A stretch of DNA of 64,000 nucleotides from Lachnospiraceae bacterium (GTDB lineage Bacteria; Bacillota; Clostridia; Lachnospirales; Lachnospiraceae): the NCBI GenBank assembly GCA_014804785.1, contig JAAUZD010000030.1:61723-125722 (forward strand), read 5' to 3'. Positions 44,370-53,493 of the stretch are shown piece after piece; the first letter of the stretch is position 1, and the number at the start of each line of letters is the position of its first letter. Below the pieces are notes generated by a model. That model was not told the origin of the DNA. It saw only the letters and a list, made by a program, of their open reading frames with translations, and did no database searches. The position numbers and the translations under genes are program-made.

Positions 44370-45983
44370 TCATATTTCTATCACATTTTTATCAAATTTC
44401 TTCCTCCCTCTGTTTCGCGCCTTACTCTGTTGTTTATTATGCTGTCGGCTCTCGTTGTGAAGCTCCCGTTCAAAGTTCTTCTTGTTATAGCTGATTACTT
44501 CAGCATACGCCAATTCTGTTGCGGTCTTTGACTTCTCCTTGCTGATACTGTCATACTCTGATTGCAAAGACTGTATCTCTGCTTTCCATTGTTTCGGCGT
44601 TATTTTTTCACCCTGCTGTAAAAGGCTCTGCATGCGTGCCTTTAATTCGGGGTACTTCGATAAGCTGTCCTTATGCTCCTTATCGTATTTTATTTTGGTA
44701 AGTCCTTTGAGTGATTCGCTTTCTTTATAGGCGGCTTGGACTGGCGCATAGAGGGCATACATTTTTGACAGTTCCTTTAATCGGTTTAGTTTCTGCCCCT
44801 TTGATAAATGTACCGTATCAAGCTGTTGGTATTTCTGTTCTTTATCCACTGTGAATTTCATAAGGCTCTCAAAGCTGTCAATCCTCCTTGCAGTGATGAA
44901 TTTCTCCGCATTGTCGACTGACTGCAGGGCAGTTCTGTCGGATATTTTTCTTAGGTGTTTTCCGTTGACAATCGGTAAATCTAACCTGCCTTTCCTTTCT
45001 GCAACCTTTGCAATTATTTCAAGGACTTCATTCTTCACGCTGACTGCCGCATTTCTAATCTTGGCGTACTGTACGCTGTGTACTTTCTGCTCGGCAAGTT
45101 CAAGTGTTGCCTTTGCCTGCTCCAATCTCATGTTGCGCTCCATGATTTCCCGATTGATGTTTCCCCTCTCGGTCTGTATGCCCTTGCGCTCTAAAGCGTT
45201 GGCAGTCGCCCCGATATGGATTGTCGGCTCCTTGTCAATCCCCTGCTCCTTAAAGGAGCGATGTTCCCAATGAACCGCAATCCCTAACTGCTCATTGGTT
45301 GCATTGATTGTATCAGCTAAATCCTTGCGCCACATTTTGGCGTTCTCCATGCTGTTCCAGTCGGTGCTTTCTACGGTCTGGCATTTCCACTGTTTGCGGT
45401 TTCGCTTATTCACTTTCTGCTGTCCTGTCTTTTTGTCAATGAGGGGAACACGCTCCCCGTTTTCATCAAGGACATAAACCTTTTTTGTCTTTGCTCCCCA
45501 CTCCCCATTTTCAGTGAGAGGGCGCATGGTAAGCAAAACATGGATATGGAGATTGCGCTGTCCTTTGTCATTCTCGCTGTCATGGATTGCCCAGTCCGCA
45601 CACATTCCCTTGTCAACAAAATTTCTCTGCACATAATCCCTCACGACTTCCTCTGCAAGTTCATAACTCCATTCGTTGGGGAGCGACGCTTTCAACATTC
45701 TCGCAAGCTGTGACTTCTGCCCTTTCTCTGACAGTTCAACGGTGTTCCATAAAGTGGCTCGGTCTGCATATTCTTTAGGCGCATTGGGCGGGAGCGTGAT
45801 TTCACTGTGAACTAAATCTTCGTGGTATTTGGGGCGGTAAGTCTGTCCGTCATACCCGCTCACAAGAACGCTCCTGCTGATATAGGACGCTTTTTCAACT
45901 GCCGACTGTCCTTTGCTCCTCTTGACTATGGAAAAACGTGTGCTTGCCTGTTTAAAATGTGTGCTATGGTAGAACTTCCCCAT
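44370..45983 (-). CDS. MobA/MobL-family relaxase
   Basis: 537 aa. The N-terminal relaxase domain contains MGKFYHSTHFKQASTRFSIVKRSKGQSAVEKASYISRS, the catalytic Tyr region, and the histidine motif NLHIHVLLTMRPL that binds the metal. The rest is a helical, charged C-terminal domain. Relaxases of this MobQ class nick the origin of transfer and start mobilisation by another conjugation machine. The Shine-Dalgarno before the ATG is weak. The gene is complete, so oriT should lie nearby; I could not identify it. Confidence 0.92.
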   Translation of the reverse strand: MGKFYHSTHFKQASTRFSIVKRSKGQSAVEKASYISRSVLVSGYDGQTYRPKYHEDLVHSEITLPPNAPKEYADRATLWNTVELSEKGQKSQLARMLKASLPNEWSYELAEEVVRDYVQRNFVDKGMCADWAIHDSENDKGQRNLHIHVLLTMRPLTENGEWGAKTKKVYVLDENGERVPLIDKKTGQQKVNKRNRKQWKCQTVESTDWNSMENAKMWRKDLADTINATNEQLGIAVHWEHRSFKEQGIDKEPTIHIGATANALERKGIQTERGNINREIMERNMRLEQAKATLELAEQKVHSVQYAKIRNAAVSVKNEVLEIIAKVAERKGRLDLPIVNGKHLRKISDRTALQSVDNAEKFITARRIDSFESLMKFTVDKEQKYQQLDTVHLSKGQKLNRLKELSKMYALYAPVQAAYKESESLKGLTKIKYDKEHKDSLSKYPELKARMQSLLQQGEKITPKQWKAEIQSLQSEYDSISKEKSKTATELAYAEVISYNKKNFERELHNESRQHNKQQSKARNRGRKKFDKNVIEI

Positions 45984-46044
45984 TTGTAAGTGTTTTTAAT
46001 TTCCCTGTTCTGCCACAATCCCACACCTAACTGCGCTTGGTGGT

Positions 46045-46683
46045 AGCAGGTACGGGGATATGTTCATCTGATAGCTATGCCGTAATCTGATACGGTCCGT
46101 AGCCTTCAAGCGTCATTCGGAATATCCGTCTGACAATAGGCGCTGCCACTTCATCAATTACCCATTTGTTTTTATCTTCGCTGTCTTTCAGATAATCATA
46201 TGGCGGACTGCTCGCAACGTGCTTTCCGCTTTCGCCTTTTGCCTTAAATGTGGACTTGATTTTTTTGCTGATGTCCTTAGCATAGTATTCATTGATTACA
46301 TCTCGGAACGGAAGGAAATCGTCATCAAATCCCGAACCTGTGTCAACGCCCTCGTTGACTGCAATCAGTCTTACATTCGCCCTGCGCAACTGTTCCCGCA
46401 ACATTCCCATTTGCACATAATTCCTTCCCAGACGGCTCATATCTTTCACAATGATAGTTCCGATATTTCCCCTTTCCACTTCAGCAAGCATGGCTTGCAA
46501 TCCTTCCCGCTCAAAGGTCGTGCCCGATATTCCGTCATCGGTAAAGTAGCGTATGCCCGTAAAACCGTTCTTTTCCGCATAATCCTCAAGCATTGCCTTT
46601 GGGTTGGATATGCTGTTGCTCTCGCCCTGCAACTCGTCATCATGGCTCAATCTCTCGTATAGTGCTGTTAATTCGTGACTCAT
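46045..46683 (-). pseudogene. Large serine recombinase (TnpX-like), truncated
   Basis: Intact from ATG 46683 (AAGGAGGG upstream): LYERLSHDDELQG with the catalytic Ser-type N-terminus region SNSISNPKAML, IVKDMSRLGRNYV, FRDVINEYYAKDIS. After EGYGPYQITA comes TAG (46075), and homology continues a few codons (LSDEHIPVPA) before being lost. The recombinase and coiled-coil domains, about 330 residues, are absent. The relaxase starts within 90 nt, so a deletion joined the two. A functional enzyme is unlikely. Confidence 0.85.
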
Positions 46684-46962
46684 AACCAATTCCCTCCTTT
46701 CCGCCAGTACCGCATAAATAGCATATATGATAGCAGGATTCAAGAGTCAAACGCACGTTTATTGTAAGGCGATTGCAAAAGTTGCCGTCTAGCTTCTGGC
46801 TATGGTTTAAAAGGGTCAAAAATCTTGAAATTTAATTTTTTTAAATTTTAACATTGACCTAAATACAAATTTTAAGGAAGGGTCATTACTTAGGAAAAGA
46901 GTATTTTTAAACGCATGTTGGTTTTTTTTGCAAGCCATTAAGGAACTAGAACATATTCTTTC

Positions 46963-47139
46963 TTATGATGTAAGAACTATGCTTATAAATCTTTCTTGTT
47001 CTTTAAATGCCCAATTGAATTCATGGAGAATAGAGCCATCGGATAATTTCCTTGCTCCATTATATGTGTATTGAAAAGAATTACCATTCAGTAAAATTTT
47101 ATTTTCAATATCGCAGGAATCACTTAGATACCCTGACAT
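46963..47139 (-). CDS. Small hypothetical protein in the XRE/GIY-YIG cassette
   Basis: 58 aa (MSGYLSDSCDIENKILLNGN ... ERFISIVLTS). The ATG at 47139 has AAAAGGAAGTGAT before it, so it is probably translated. It lies 24 nt after the GIY-YIG gene in the same direction. I do not recognise it. The composition is mixed and soluble. Confidence 0.5.
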   Translation of the reverse strand: MSGYLSDSCDIENKILLNGNSFQYTYNGARKLSDGSILHEFNWAFKEQERFISIVLTS

Positions 47140-47163
47140 AGATATCACTTCCTTTTAGGGATA

Positions 47164-47676
47164 TTAAATTCGTTTTTCAACCGGAACGTCCTCCATTAAA
47201 TCCCCTGGCTGGCAGTTGAGAATACGGCATAAATCGTAAATACGTAAATAGGTTAAACCGCCTTGTTTGTTAATGTGAGAAATTTCTTGAATGATTTTTG
47301 CAGGTGCTAGTTGGTATTTCTCTACTCGGGCTCTACAATCTGACCTTTTAGGAGGAGCAGGAGCAATATTATATCCCTGTATGTCAGATTTGTACTTTTT
47401 GATGTATGCGTGTTCTTTTCCATTTAGAAATTCCTTAGTCGTCCACGGTGGGAAATATTCAAGGGCTTTTATTTCAAATACATCACCAGAATTAAAATCT
47501 TCCTGCATTTTTTTGTTAGGGTGCCTTCCTTTGATTAAGGCTTGTCGGTGGGATTCTCTGCGGAATGTAATATTCACAGACTGCCCAATATATTTTTTGT
47601 TTTTTGAAATATTCTCAATACAATAAATGCAACGTCCAGAACGATGTGCTTTGTTAATAAACTGTTTTTTCATCAA
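47164..47676 (-). CDS. GIY-YIG nuclease fused to a partial XRE-type domain
   Basis: 170 aa. The GIY-YIG fold spans about residues 13-105: RCIYCIEN...KKYIGQSVNITFRRESHRQAL, with the first Gly replaced by Cys, catalytic-type Arg in FRRESH, Glu in NGKEHAYIKKY and Asn in GYNIAP. The C-terminal LTYLRIYDLCRILNCQPGDLMEDVPVEKR equals the second half of small Cro/CI-type regulators (HTH_26), without helices 1-2 being obvious. It overlaps the XRE gene upstream by 4 nt. It could be a homing-type or defence nuclease with its own regulator. Confidence 0.75.
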   Translation of the reverse strand: MMKKQFINKAHRSGRCIYCIENISKNKKYIGQSVNITFRRESHRQALIKGRHPNKKMQEDFNSGDVFEIKALEYFPPWTTKEFLNGKEHAYIKKYKSDIQGYNIAPAPPKRSDCRARVEKYQLAPAKIIQEISHINKQGGLTYLRIYDLCRILNCQPGDLMEDVPVEKRI

Positions 47677-47897
47677 TCTGTCACTCTGCCTCCATTTGGT
47701 AAAATAAATGAACCCTCGTATTTACACCCTGCCGCTTCAGCCACTTTCTTTAAATCGGCAGGAGTAAAGCCCTCACGTTTCATTTTTTGGCTGAACGCTT
47801 GTGGACTAGTATTACATAAACGTGCCAGTTCCGAAACGCTGATATTCAGTTTTATGCATAGTATTTTGATTTGTTCTGATACTGCCAAAGTAATCAC
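47673..47897 (-). CDS. XRE-family HTH protein
   Basis: 74 aa. EQIKILCIKLNISVSELARLCNTSPQAFSQKMKREGFTPADLKKVAEAAGCKYEGSFILPNG is a single Cro/CI-type helix-turn-helix with a short beta tail. It heads the cassette with the GIY-YIG protein (ATGA overlap) and the 58-aa ORF. It probably autoregulates the cassette. Confidence 0.85.
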   Translation of the reverse strand: MITLAVSEQIKILCIKLNISVSELARLCNTSPQAFSQKMKREGFTPADLKKVAEAAGCKYEGSFILPNGGRVTD

Positions 47898-48006
47898 CTC
47901 TCTTTCATTTTATCTGTATAATAAATAAAAATATTTAAAAATACAATAATAATATAAATAAATGAAAAAGTTCAAACAAGGACATTGGATATTTAAACGA
48001 AAACAT

Positions 48007-49629
48007 TTATGATATAAATATCAAATGAAAATTGGAAAACAAAAGCAGCCGGGAGAGCCGAAAGCACCCAATACCGAAAGCCATATACCTGTGAGTGAGC
48101 AATGGGGCAATACCAATAGTCAGGAAGATTCTTTCGGGGCTGTAAATTTCTTGATAGGTAATTGCGAAACAAGTTCGCAATCTTGATTCCAAACAAGGGA
48201 GAAATCCTGCAAGCACTACGGTTATTAACTGTGTAATGCCTGCCAGAATCAGATCCGTATGTAATGTTTTTTCGTTCCGCGTACGCCGGTCGGCAAGACA
48301 GAGACTCTCTTTGATATAGCAGATGTCTCTTTCGACAACGGTTCGTATTTTGTAAGCATTGTCCCATTCTTCGGTGCCCCGGATGACACAGGGATAAGCA
48401 CGGAGATTCTTTTCCGGGTAGATATAAACCATCCGCCCGCATTTAGAAGAAGTACAGGGATCATCACAATTACACTGCCGGAAAGACTTGCGGGTATCAG
48501 GGCTATAGACCCAGTTCATTTTCGGACATACAAACTTGAAAGTCGGCAGTCCGCTTCTTAAGTTTGATTTGCTGCCTTCCGGTTTCATGGGAAGGGAAGC
48601 ATCATGGGGACAGCAGGGAATACCATTTTCATTGATGGTATAATCCTGATTTTCAAGACCGGACCTTGCATTTAGCGGGATATATGCTTTCGTGAAATGT
48701 CTATCATCACCAAAAGTGCTGCCGGTAAGAAGATCTTTGTAGAGCCGTACGGTATCGAAAGCAGCGTCTCCAAGGAATGTTTTGGGATTGAGCAGCGGGT
48801 GTTTTGAAAAGAAATCTTTCAGTGTTGGAATCAAAAGTTTTGAATCATGAACACACTTATCTTCGTCAGGAGAATCCGACTTCTTTTCGACAACGATATC
48901 AGGATGAGACATCATAAAGTCTTTATTATAAAAAGAAATATGACGGATGATGCCAAGCCCATTGGTAACAATACCAAACTTGAAGACATAGCAAAAATGC
49001 CCGTTGATATATAGCTGCTTGATCTCAGGATTAGCAGAGGCATGAGAAGGCATAGAGCCGTAAGCGGCTTTATAGGGGTCATAAGATTTATCAAAACCAT
49101 GAGCTTTAGCGTATGCCCTGAGCTGTTTAATGATTCTGTTTGCATACTTCGGATTATTTTCGGCAACGAAAGCTTCAATACCAGAAAAATCAAAGATAGT
49201 CATATCAGCCTTAGCAGAATCAATAGCCTGGCAGACAGGTTCAGTAACATCAACAAGGTTATCGAAAACGATCTGCAGGTCATCTAAAAAATCCTGTTTA
49301 AAGCGGGTGATTTTAGAAGTATCAGGAACCTTAGAAAAACCACAGAAGTCACGGAGCGGTTTGGAGTAAGCGAGAAATGTCAGAAGAAGCTGGTCTGTAG
49401 GAATGGAAAAAATACGCTGGATAATTAACGCCCAAAGGAAAGCCTTTAAAGGGTATTTACGGGTTCTGCCCGTTAATGCATAGAAATGGTTATAAAAAGT
49501 AACAGGAATAATTTCATCAAGGTCGATATGATTTTCTAAAAGAGAGAGAAACGCGGGTCTGTCATTATTAAACTTTTCCTGACAATCCTGAAAAAAATCT
49601 GCCAAAGAAAGCTGCTTATATGGTATCAT
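48007..49629 (-). CDS. IS1182-family transposase
   Basis: 540 aa. The N-terminal DUF772-like domain (RKYPLKAFLWALIIQRIFSIPTDQLLLTFLAYSKPLRDFCGF) and the DDE-type catalytic domain (MTIFDFSGIEAFV, FLGDAAFDTV, NAYKIRTVVERDICYIKES) are intact, so it may be functional. The frame has no breaks, in contrast to its neighbours, which suggests a more recent insertion. I could not identify clean terminal inverted repeats or a target duplication by eye. Confidence 0.9.
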   Translation of the reverse strand: MIPYKQLSLADFFQDCQEKFNNDRPAFLSLLENHIDLDEIIPVTFYNHFYALTGRTRKYPLKAFLWALIIQRIFSIPTDQLLLTFLAYSKPLRDFCGFSKVPDTSKITRFKQDFLDDLQIVFDNLVDVTEPVCQAIDSAKADMTIFDFSGIEAFVAENNPKYANRIIKQLRAYAKAHGFDKSYDPYKAAYGSMPSHASANPEIKQLYINGHFCYVFKFGIVTNGLGIIRHISFYNKDFMMSHPDIVVEKKSDSPDEDKCVHDSKLLIPTLKDFFSKHPLLNPKTFLGDAAFDTVRLYKDLLTGSTFGDDRHFTKAYIPLNARSGLENQDYTINENGIPCCPHDASLPMKPEGSKSNLRSGLPTFKFVCPKMNWVYSPDTRKSFRQCNCDDPCTSSKCGRMVYIYPEKNLRAYPCVIRGTEEWDNAYKIRTVVERDICYIKESLCLADRRTRNEKTLHTDLILAGITQLITVVLAGFLPCLESRLRTCFAITYQEIYSPERIFLTIGIAPLLTHRYMAFGIGCFRLSRLLLFSNFHLIFIS

Positions 49630-49806
49630 AGGTATCAGAATAACTCCTTTCTTGGGTGCATGGTTTATAGTTTTTAGGCAACTCTATTATACCATATCCG
49701 GTGAGGAGTTATTTGTATTTTAGAAACAAAAAATGCTGTATTTATGCGGATTGTGGCGTTTCGCAAATGCCTAGTAAATTTCTTGAAAGTGAAAGGAGGA
49801 GTCACC

Positions 49807-49986
49807 ATGACAGAGAGAATGACTGAGAACCGCATCAAAAAATTATCCACACTGGAAGAACAGATTGCACAGCTTCAGGAGCAGGCGGAGGAAATCAAGA
49901 CGGAACTGAAAGCAGACCTGGAAGAAAAGGGACTGAATGAACTGAAGGCATACTGCTTGTACAAGACTGGCAGAGTCGGGGCTTGA
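49807..49986 (+). CDS. Small coiled-coil mobile-element protein, C-terminus altered
   Basis: 59 aa from ATG 49807, which follows AAAGGAGGAG at good spacing. MTERMTENRIKKLSTLEEQI and the following EQAEEIKTELKADLEEKG form one amphipathic coiled coil of a type found in conjugative transposons. The last residues (KAYCLYKTGRVGA) run out of frame into the integrase stub, so the natural C-terminus was lost at the junction near 49946. Confidence 0.6.
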   Translation: MTERMTENRIKKLSTLEEQIAQLQEQAEEIKTELKADLEEKGLNELKAYCLYKTGRVGA

Positions 49987-50116
49987 ACCTAAAGGACTGC
50001 AGTATATCATGGGACATGCCAATGTGTCCGTAACGCTGGATGTATATACCCATTTGGATTTTACGCATATTCAGGAGAAGATGGAAACGGTACAAGAGAA
50101 TATGAAAATCGGATAG
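49946..50116 (+). pseudogene. C-terminal end of a tyrosine integrase
   Basis: The frame reads RHTACTRLAESGLEPKGLQYIMGHANVSVTLDVYTH and ends at TAG 50116. It contains the HxxR box, the GHxN histidine and the nucleophilic Tyr of phage/ICE integrases. The rest of the gene is missing; the fragment is fused to the coiled-coil ORF by a deletion. It sits directly at the presumed right end of the element. Confidence 0.85.
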
Positions 50117-50129
50117 GATATAGAATACA

Positions 50130-50177
50130 CCTGCTATCATTCGTTACAAAATACCATGTGATAGCAGGATTTTTTTG
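50130..50177 (+). terminator. Rho-independent terminator after the integrase remnant
   Basis: CCTGCTATCA and TGATAGCAGG pair around an 18-nt loop, followed by ATTTTTTT. Confidence 0.85.
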
Positions 50178-50274
50178 CAAAAGATACAAAAAAGGTACAA
50201 AATGCAGTACCGCAAGAGAAATAATACTCGACAAATCCACATTTTATCAGCTTTTTACAAATTGTTTATAAATT

Positions 50275-50317
50275 TTAGCACTCACCTCTTTACAGTGCTA
50301 ACAATTAGTGTTATACT
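50275..50317 (+). promoter_or_regulatory. CIRCE operator and SigA promoter of clpB
   Basis: TTAGCACTC-N9-CAGTGCTAA (50275-50301) matches the HrcA operator CIRCE (TTAGCACTC-N9-GAGTGCTAA) at all but one base. TTTACA (50289-50294), 17 nt, TATACT (50312-50317) is a good promoter overlapping it. HrcA therefore probably represses clpB until heat shock. In B. subtilis, CIRCE normally controls groE and dnaK; clpB control is seen in other Firmicutes. Confidence 0.88.
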
Positions 50318-50380
50318 CCAACTAGAACAAGAAAAGAGCATAATAAGTGATTGCTTAGCCGGATATACTGTAAGTCAAAG

Positions 50381-50494
50381 ACCCCGCCGTATGCAACAGA
50401 GTATCAAACTTGAAATGCCCCAAGGGCGGGGTATTTGACCCGCGCGGCAGTCGCCAAATGTCTGCAAGCAGCCCCTTGGCTCGTTGCTCGCGGG
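50381..50494 (+). other. GC-rich structured stretch in the clpB leader
   Basis: The transcript leader is about 230 nt. ACCCCGCC (50381) pairs with GGCGGGGT (to 50432), and CCCGCG (50439) with CGCGGG (to 50494). Inside, GCCCC/GGGC segments offer alternatives. The GC content jumps well above the AT-rich surroundings. It is not a known riboswitch to me; possibly a thermosensor or attenuator, or simply foreign DNA. Confidence 0.45.
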
Positions 50495-50553
50495 AATAAA
50501 TGGATTCATACCAGACAGGGGTTGTTTACAGCAATGGCAGAGAGGAGTACATT

Positions 50554-53139
50554 ATGAACATATCAAAATTCACACAAAAGTCCATGCAGGCGGTGGAAGG
50601 CTGTGAGAAGCTTGCATATGAGTATGGAAATCAGGAAATCGAGCAGGAGCATCTGCTGTATAGCCTGCTGACCCTGGATGACAGCCTGATTTTAAAATTA
50701 ATTGAAAAGATGGAGATCCATCCCCAGTACTTTGTGAATAAAGTAGAAGAAGCCTTAAACAAAAGAGTAAAAGTACAGGGCGGACAGATTCATGTGGGAC
50801 AGGATTTGAACAAGGTCCTGATATCGTCGGAGGAAGAGGCGAAAGCACTCTCTGACGAATATGTTTCCGTAGAGCACCTGTTCCTTGCCATGATCAAGCA
50901 TCCCAACAGAGCCATTAAAGAACTGTTCAAGGAATTTGGTATTACCAGAGAACGATTCCTGCAGGTGTTGTCCACGGTAAGAGGAAATCAGCGTGTCACT
51001 TCGGATAATCCCGAGGCTACTTATGATACCCTTGCCAAGTACGGGCAGGATCTGGTAGAGAAAGCAAGAGACCAGAAACTTGATCCCGTAATCGGCAGGG
51101 ACAATGAAATAAGAAATATCATCCGTATCCTTTCCCGGAAAACAAAGAATAACCCGGTTTTAATCGGAGAGCCCGGGGTAGGCAAGACAGCGGTTGTAGA
51201 AGGACTTGCACAGCGTATCGTAAGGGGAGATGTACCTCAGGGACTGAAAGATAAAAAGATATTTGCGCTGGATATGGGAGCATTGATAGCAGGAGCCAAA
51301 TACCGGGGCGAATTTGAAGAACGTCTCAAAGCTGTTCTGGAGGATGTGAAGAACAGCGACGGGCAGATCATTCTTTTTATAGATGAGCTTCATACCATCG
51401 TAGGCGCAGGCAAGACAGACGGAGCGCTGGATGCCGGCAATATGCTAAAGCCTATGTTGGCAAGAGGAGAACTGCACTGTATTGGGGCGACTACGCTGGA
51501 CGAATACAGACAGTACATTGAAAAGGATGCGGCGCTGGAGAGGAGATTCCAGCCGGTTATGGTGGAAGAGCCCACGGTGGAAGATACCATTTCCATTTTA
51601 AGGGGACTTAAGGAACGTTATGAGGTCTATCACGGTGTAAAGATTATGGACAATGCCTTAGTAAGCGCGGCGGTCCTTTCCAATCGATATATTTCAGACC
51701 GGTTCCTGCCGGATAAGGCCATTGACCTGGTGGACGAAGCCTGCGCGCTTATAAAGACAGAATTGGATTCTATGCCTACAGAGCTGGATGAATTACAGCG
51801 GAAGGTCATGCAGATGGAAATAGAAGAAACTGCTCTGAAAAAGGAAGATGACCGAATTAGTCAAGAACGTCTGGGAGACTTGCAGAGAGAACTGGCTGAG
51901 TTAAAAGAGGAACTGAACAATCGTAAAGCACAATGGGAAAATGAAAAAGCATCCGTTGAGAAGCTTTCCAAGCTGCGGGAAGAAATTGATACCATCGGCG
52001 GTCAGATTGAAATTGCCCAGAGAGAGGGAGATTATGAGAAAGCAGCCGAATTAAGCTATAGTAAACTTCCATCCCTGAAAAAACAGTTGGAAATTGAGGA
52101 AGATCAGGTTAAGAATAAAGAATTATCTCTGGTACATGAAAGTGTATCTGAAGAGGAAATTGCCAGAATCATATCCAGATGGACAGGAATTCCTGTGGTC
52201 AAACTGACGGAAAGCGAGCGCAACAAGACGCTACATCTAGATGAAGAATTGCATAAACGTGTGGTCGGACAGAATGAAGGTGTCACGAAAGTGACGGAAG
52301 CCATTATCCGTTCCAAGGCAGGAATCAAAGACCCTGCCAAGCCAATCGGCTCCTTCCTGTTCTTGGGACCTACCGGGGTAGGTAAGACAGAACTTGCAAA
52401 GTCTCTTGCAGCAGCCTTGTTTGATGACGAGAACAATATGGTACGTATTGACATGAGTGAATACATGGAGAAGTATTCTGTATCCAGACTGATTGGAGCG
52501 CCTCCGGGATATGTAGGATATGAGGAAGGCGGACAACTGACTGAAGCGGTCAGAAGAAAGCCATACTCGGTAGTCCTCTTTGATGAGATTGAAAAGGCCC
52601 ACCCGGATGTGTTCAATGTATTGTTGCAGGTATTGGATGATGGGCGAATTACAGATTCACAGGGGCGCACCGTGGATTTTAAGAATACCATATTGATTAT
52701 GACTTCTAATATCGGAGCTTCTTACTTGCTGGGTGGTATTGACCAGAACGGTACAATTAATGCAGACGCAGAAAAAATGGTCATGAATGACTTGCGCGCT
52801 CATTTCAGACCGGAATTTTTGAACCGTCTGGATGAAACCATTTTGTTTAAACCATTATCCAAAGATAATATCAGCGGTATCATAAAGCTGATTATTGCAG
52901 ATTTGAACAGGAGACTTTCAGATAAAGAACTTACAGTGGAACTGTCCCCGGAGGCAGAAAGCTTTATCGTGGAGAGCGCTTATGATCCGGTATATGGAGC
53001 CAGACCTTTAAAACGCTACATTCAGAAACATGTGGAGACCCTTTCTGCCAAATTGATTCTTGCAGATCAGGTGGAGCAGGGAGATACCATCTTTATTACA
53101 ATAGAAAATGGCGAACTTACAGCGCAGATAAAGCAATAA
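50554..53139 (+). CDS. clpB: ClpB disaggregase (Hsp100)
   Basis: 861 aa. It has the N-terminal Clp repeat domain, NBD1 with Walker A GEPGVGKT and the second-region arginine finger, the coiled-coil middle domain (about 400-530; rich in E, K and L), NBD2 with Walker A GPTGVGKT, and C-terminal [28 protein letters not shown]. It works with DnaK to rescue aggregated proteins. ATG 50554 has AGAGGAG upstream; the track start at 50500 is an alternative with no such site. Under CIRCE control. Confidence 0.96.
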   Translation: MNISKFTQKSMQAVEGCEKLAYEYGNQEIEQEHLLYSLLTLDDSLILKLIEKMEIHPQYFVNKVEEALNKRVKVQGGQIHVGQDLNKVLISSEEEAKALSDEYVSVEHLFLAMIKHPNRAIKELFKEFGITRERFLQVLSTVRGNQRVTSDNPEATYDTLAKYGQDLVEKARDQKLDPVIGRDNEIRNIIRILSRKTKNNPVLIGEPGVGKTAVVEGLAQRIVRGDVPQGLKDKKIFALDMGALIAGAKYRGEFEERLKAVLEDVKNSDGQIILFIDELHTIVGAGKTDGALDAGNMLKPMLARGELHCIGATTLDEYRQYIEKDAALERRFQPVMVEEPTVEDTISILRGLKERYEVYHGVKIMDNALVSAAVLSNRYISDRFLPDKAIDLVDEACALIKTELDSMPTELDELQRKVMQMEIEETALKKEDDRISQERLGDLQRELAELKEELNNRKAQWENEKASVEKLSKLREEIDTIGGQIEIAQREGDYEKAAELSYSKLPSLKKQLEIEEDQVKNKELSLVHESVSEEEIARIISRWTGIPVVKLTESERNKTLHLDEELHKRVVGQNEGVTKVTEAIIRSKAGIKDPAKPIGSFLFLGPTGVGKTELAKSLAAALFDDENNMVRIDMSEYMEKYSVSRLIGAPPGYVGYEEGGQLTEAVRRKPYSVVLFDEIEKAHPDVFNVLLQVLDDGRITDSQGRTVDFKNTILIMTSNIGASYLLGGIDQNGTINADAEKMVMNDLRAHFRPEFLNRLDETILFKPLSKDNISGIIKLIIADLNRRLSDKELTVELSPEAESFIVESAYDPVYGARPLKRYIQKHVETLSAKLILADQVEQGDTIFITIENGELTAQIKQ

Positions 53140-53169
53140 TAGATTCCATTGGAAAAGGAGGAAGAAGTA

Positions 53170-53355
53170 ATGCAGATGCCGAGTGATCCCAATATGCTTT
53201 TGAGTTATGTAAATTTAAAACTTCGTGATTATTATGCAAGTCTGGATGAGATGTGTGATGACATGGATGTCAGTAAGACAGAGATAGAAGAGAAGCTTCA
53301 GAAGATAGGATATAACTACGACAGTCAACGGAATCAGTTTCTTATGATCCAATAG
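53170..53355 (+). CDS. DUF4250-family small protein
   Basis: 61 aa. PSDPNMLLSYVNLKLRDYYASLDEMCDDMDVSKTEIEEKLQKIGYNYDSQRNQF is the full DUF4250 pattern, well conserved in Clostridia. AAGGAGG precedes the ATG at 53170. The function is unknown. It lies 30 nt after clpB and may be cotranscribed. Confidence 0.88.
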   Translation: MQMPSDPNMLLSYVNLKLRDYYASLDEMCDDMDVSKTEIEEKLQKIGYNYDSQRNQFLMIQ

Positions 53356-53493
53356 TAAAAACGATTTAAAGTAACTATTTGAAAATTGGAATTCATTTGA
53401 CTGTTTTATTACAAGCATTTCTCCTTTCCGTAGACCAATATATCAAGGAAGTCTTCGGATAAGGAGAAAATGCAAAAGAAGCAAAAGTATTCA

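Larger units (their letters stand above)
40059..50301. mobile_element. Composite decayed integrative/mobilizable element next to clpB
   Basis: About 10.2 kb bounded by the CIRCE-like repeats. It contains a phage-like scrap, a SAP protein, a mobile-element HTH fragment, TnpW, a PD-(D/E)XK transposase, a methyltransferase, a MobA/MobL relaxase, a truncated serine recombinase, a GIY-YIG/XRE cassette, an IS1182-type transposase, and the C-terminal end of a tyrosine integrase at the right edge. The orientation of the integrase stub toward the right boundary fits an integrase-att layout. No intact integrase remains, so it is probably fixed unless mobilised in trans. Boundaries are inferred. Confidence 0.55.

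Noticed and set aside
48007-49745. Terminal inverted repeats of the IS1182-type element
   Set aside because: The right flank has GGCATTTGCGAAACGCC-like sequence, but I found no matching inverted copy on the left side, so the element ends cannot be called.
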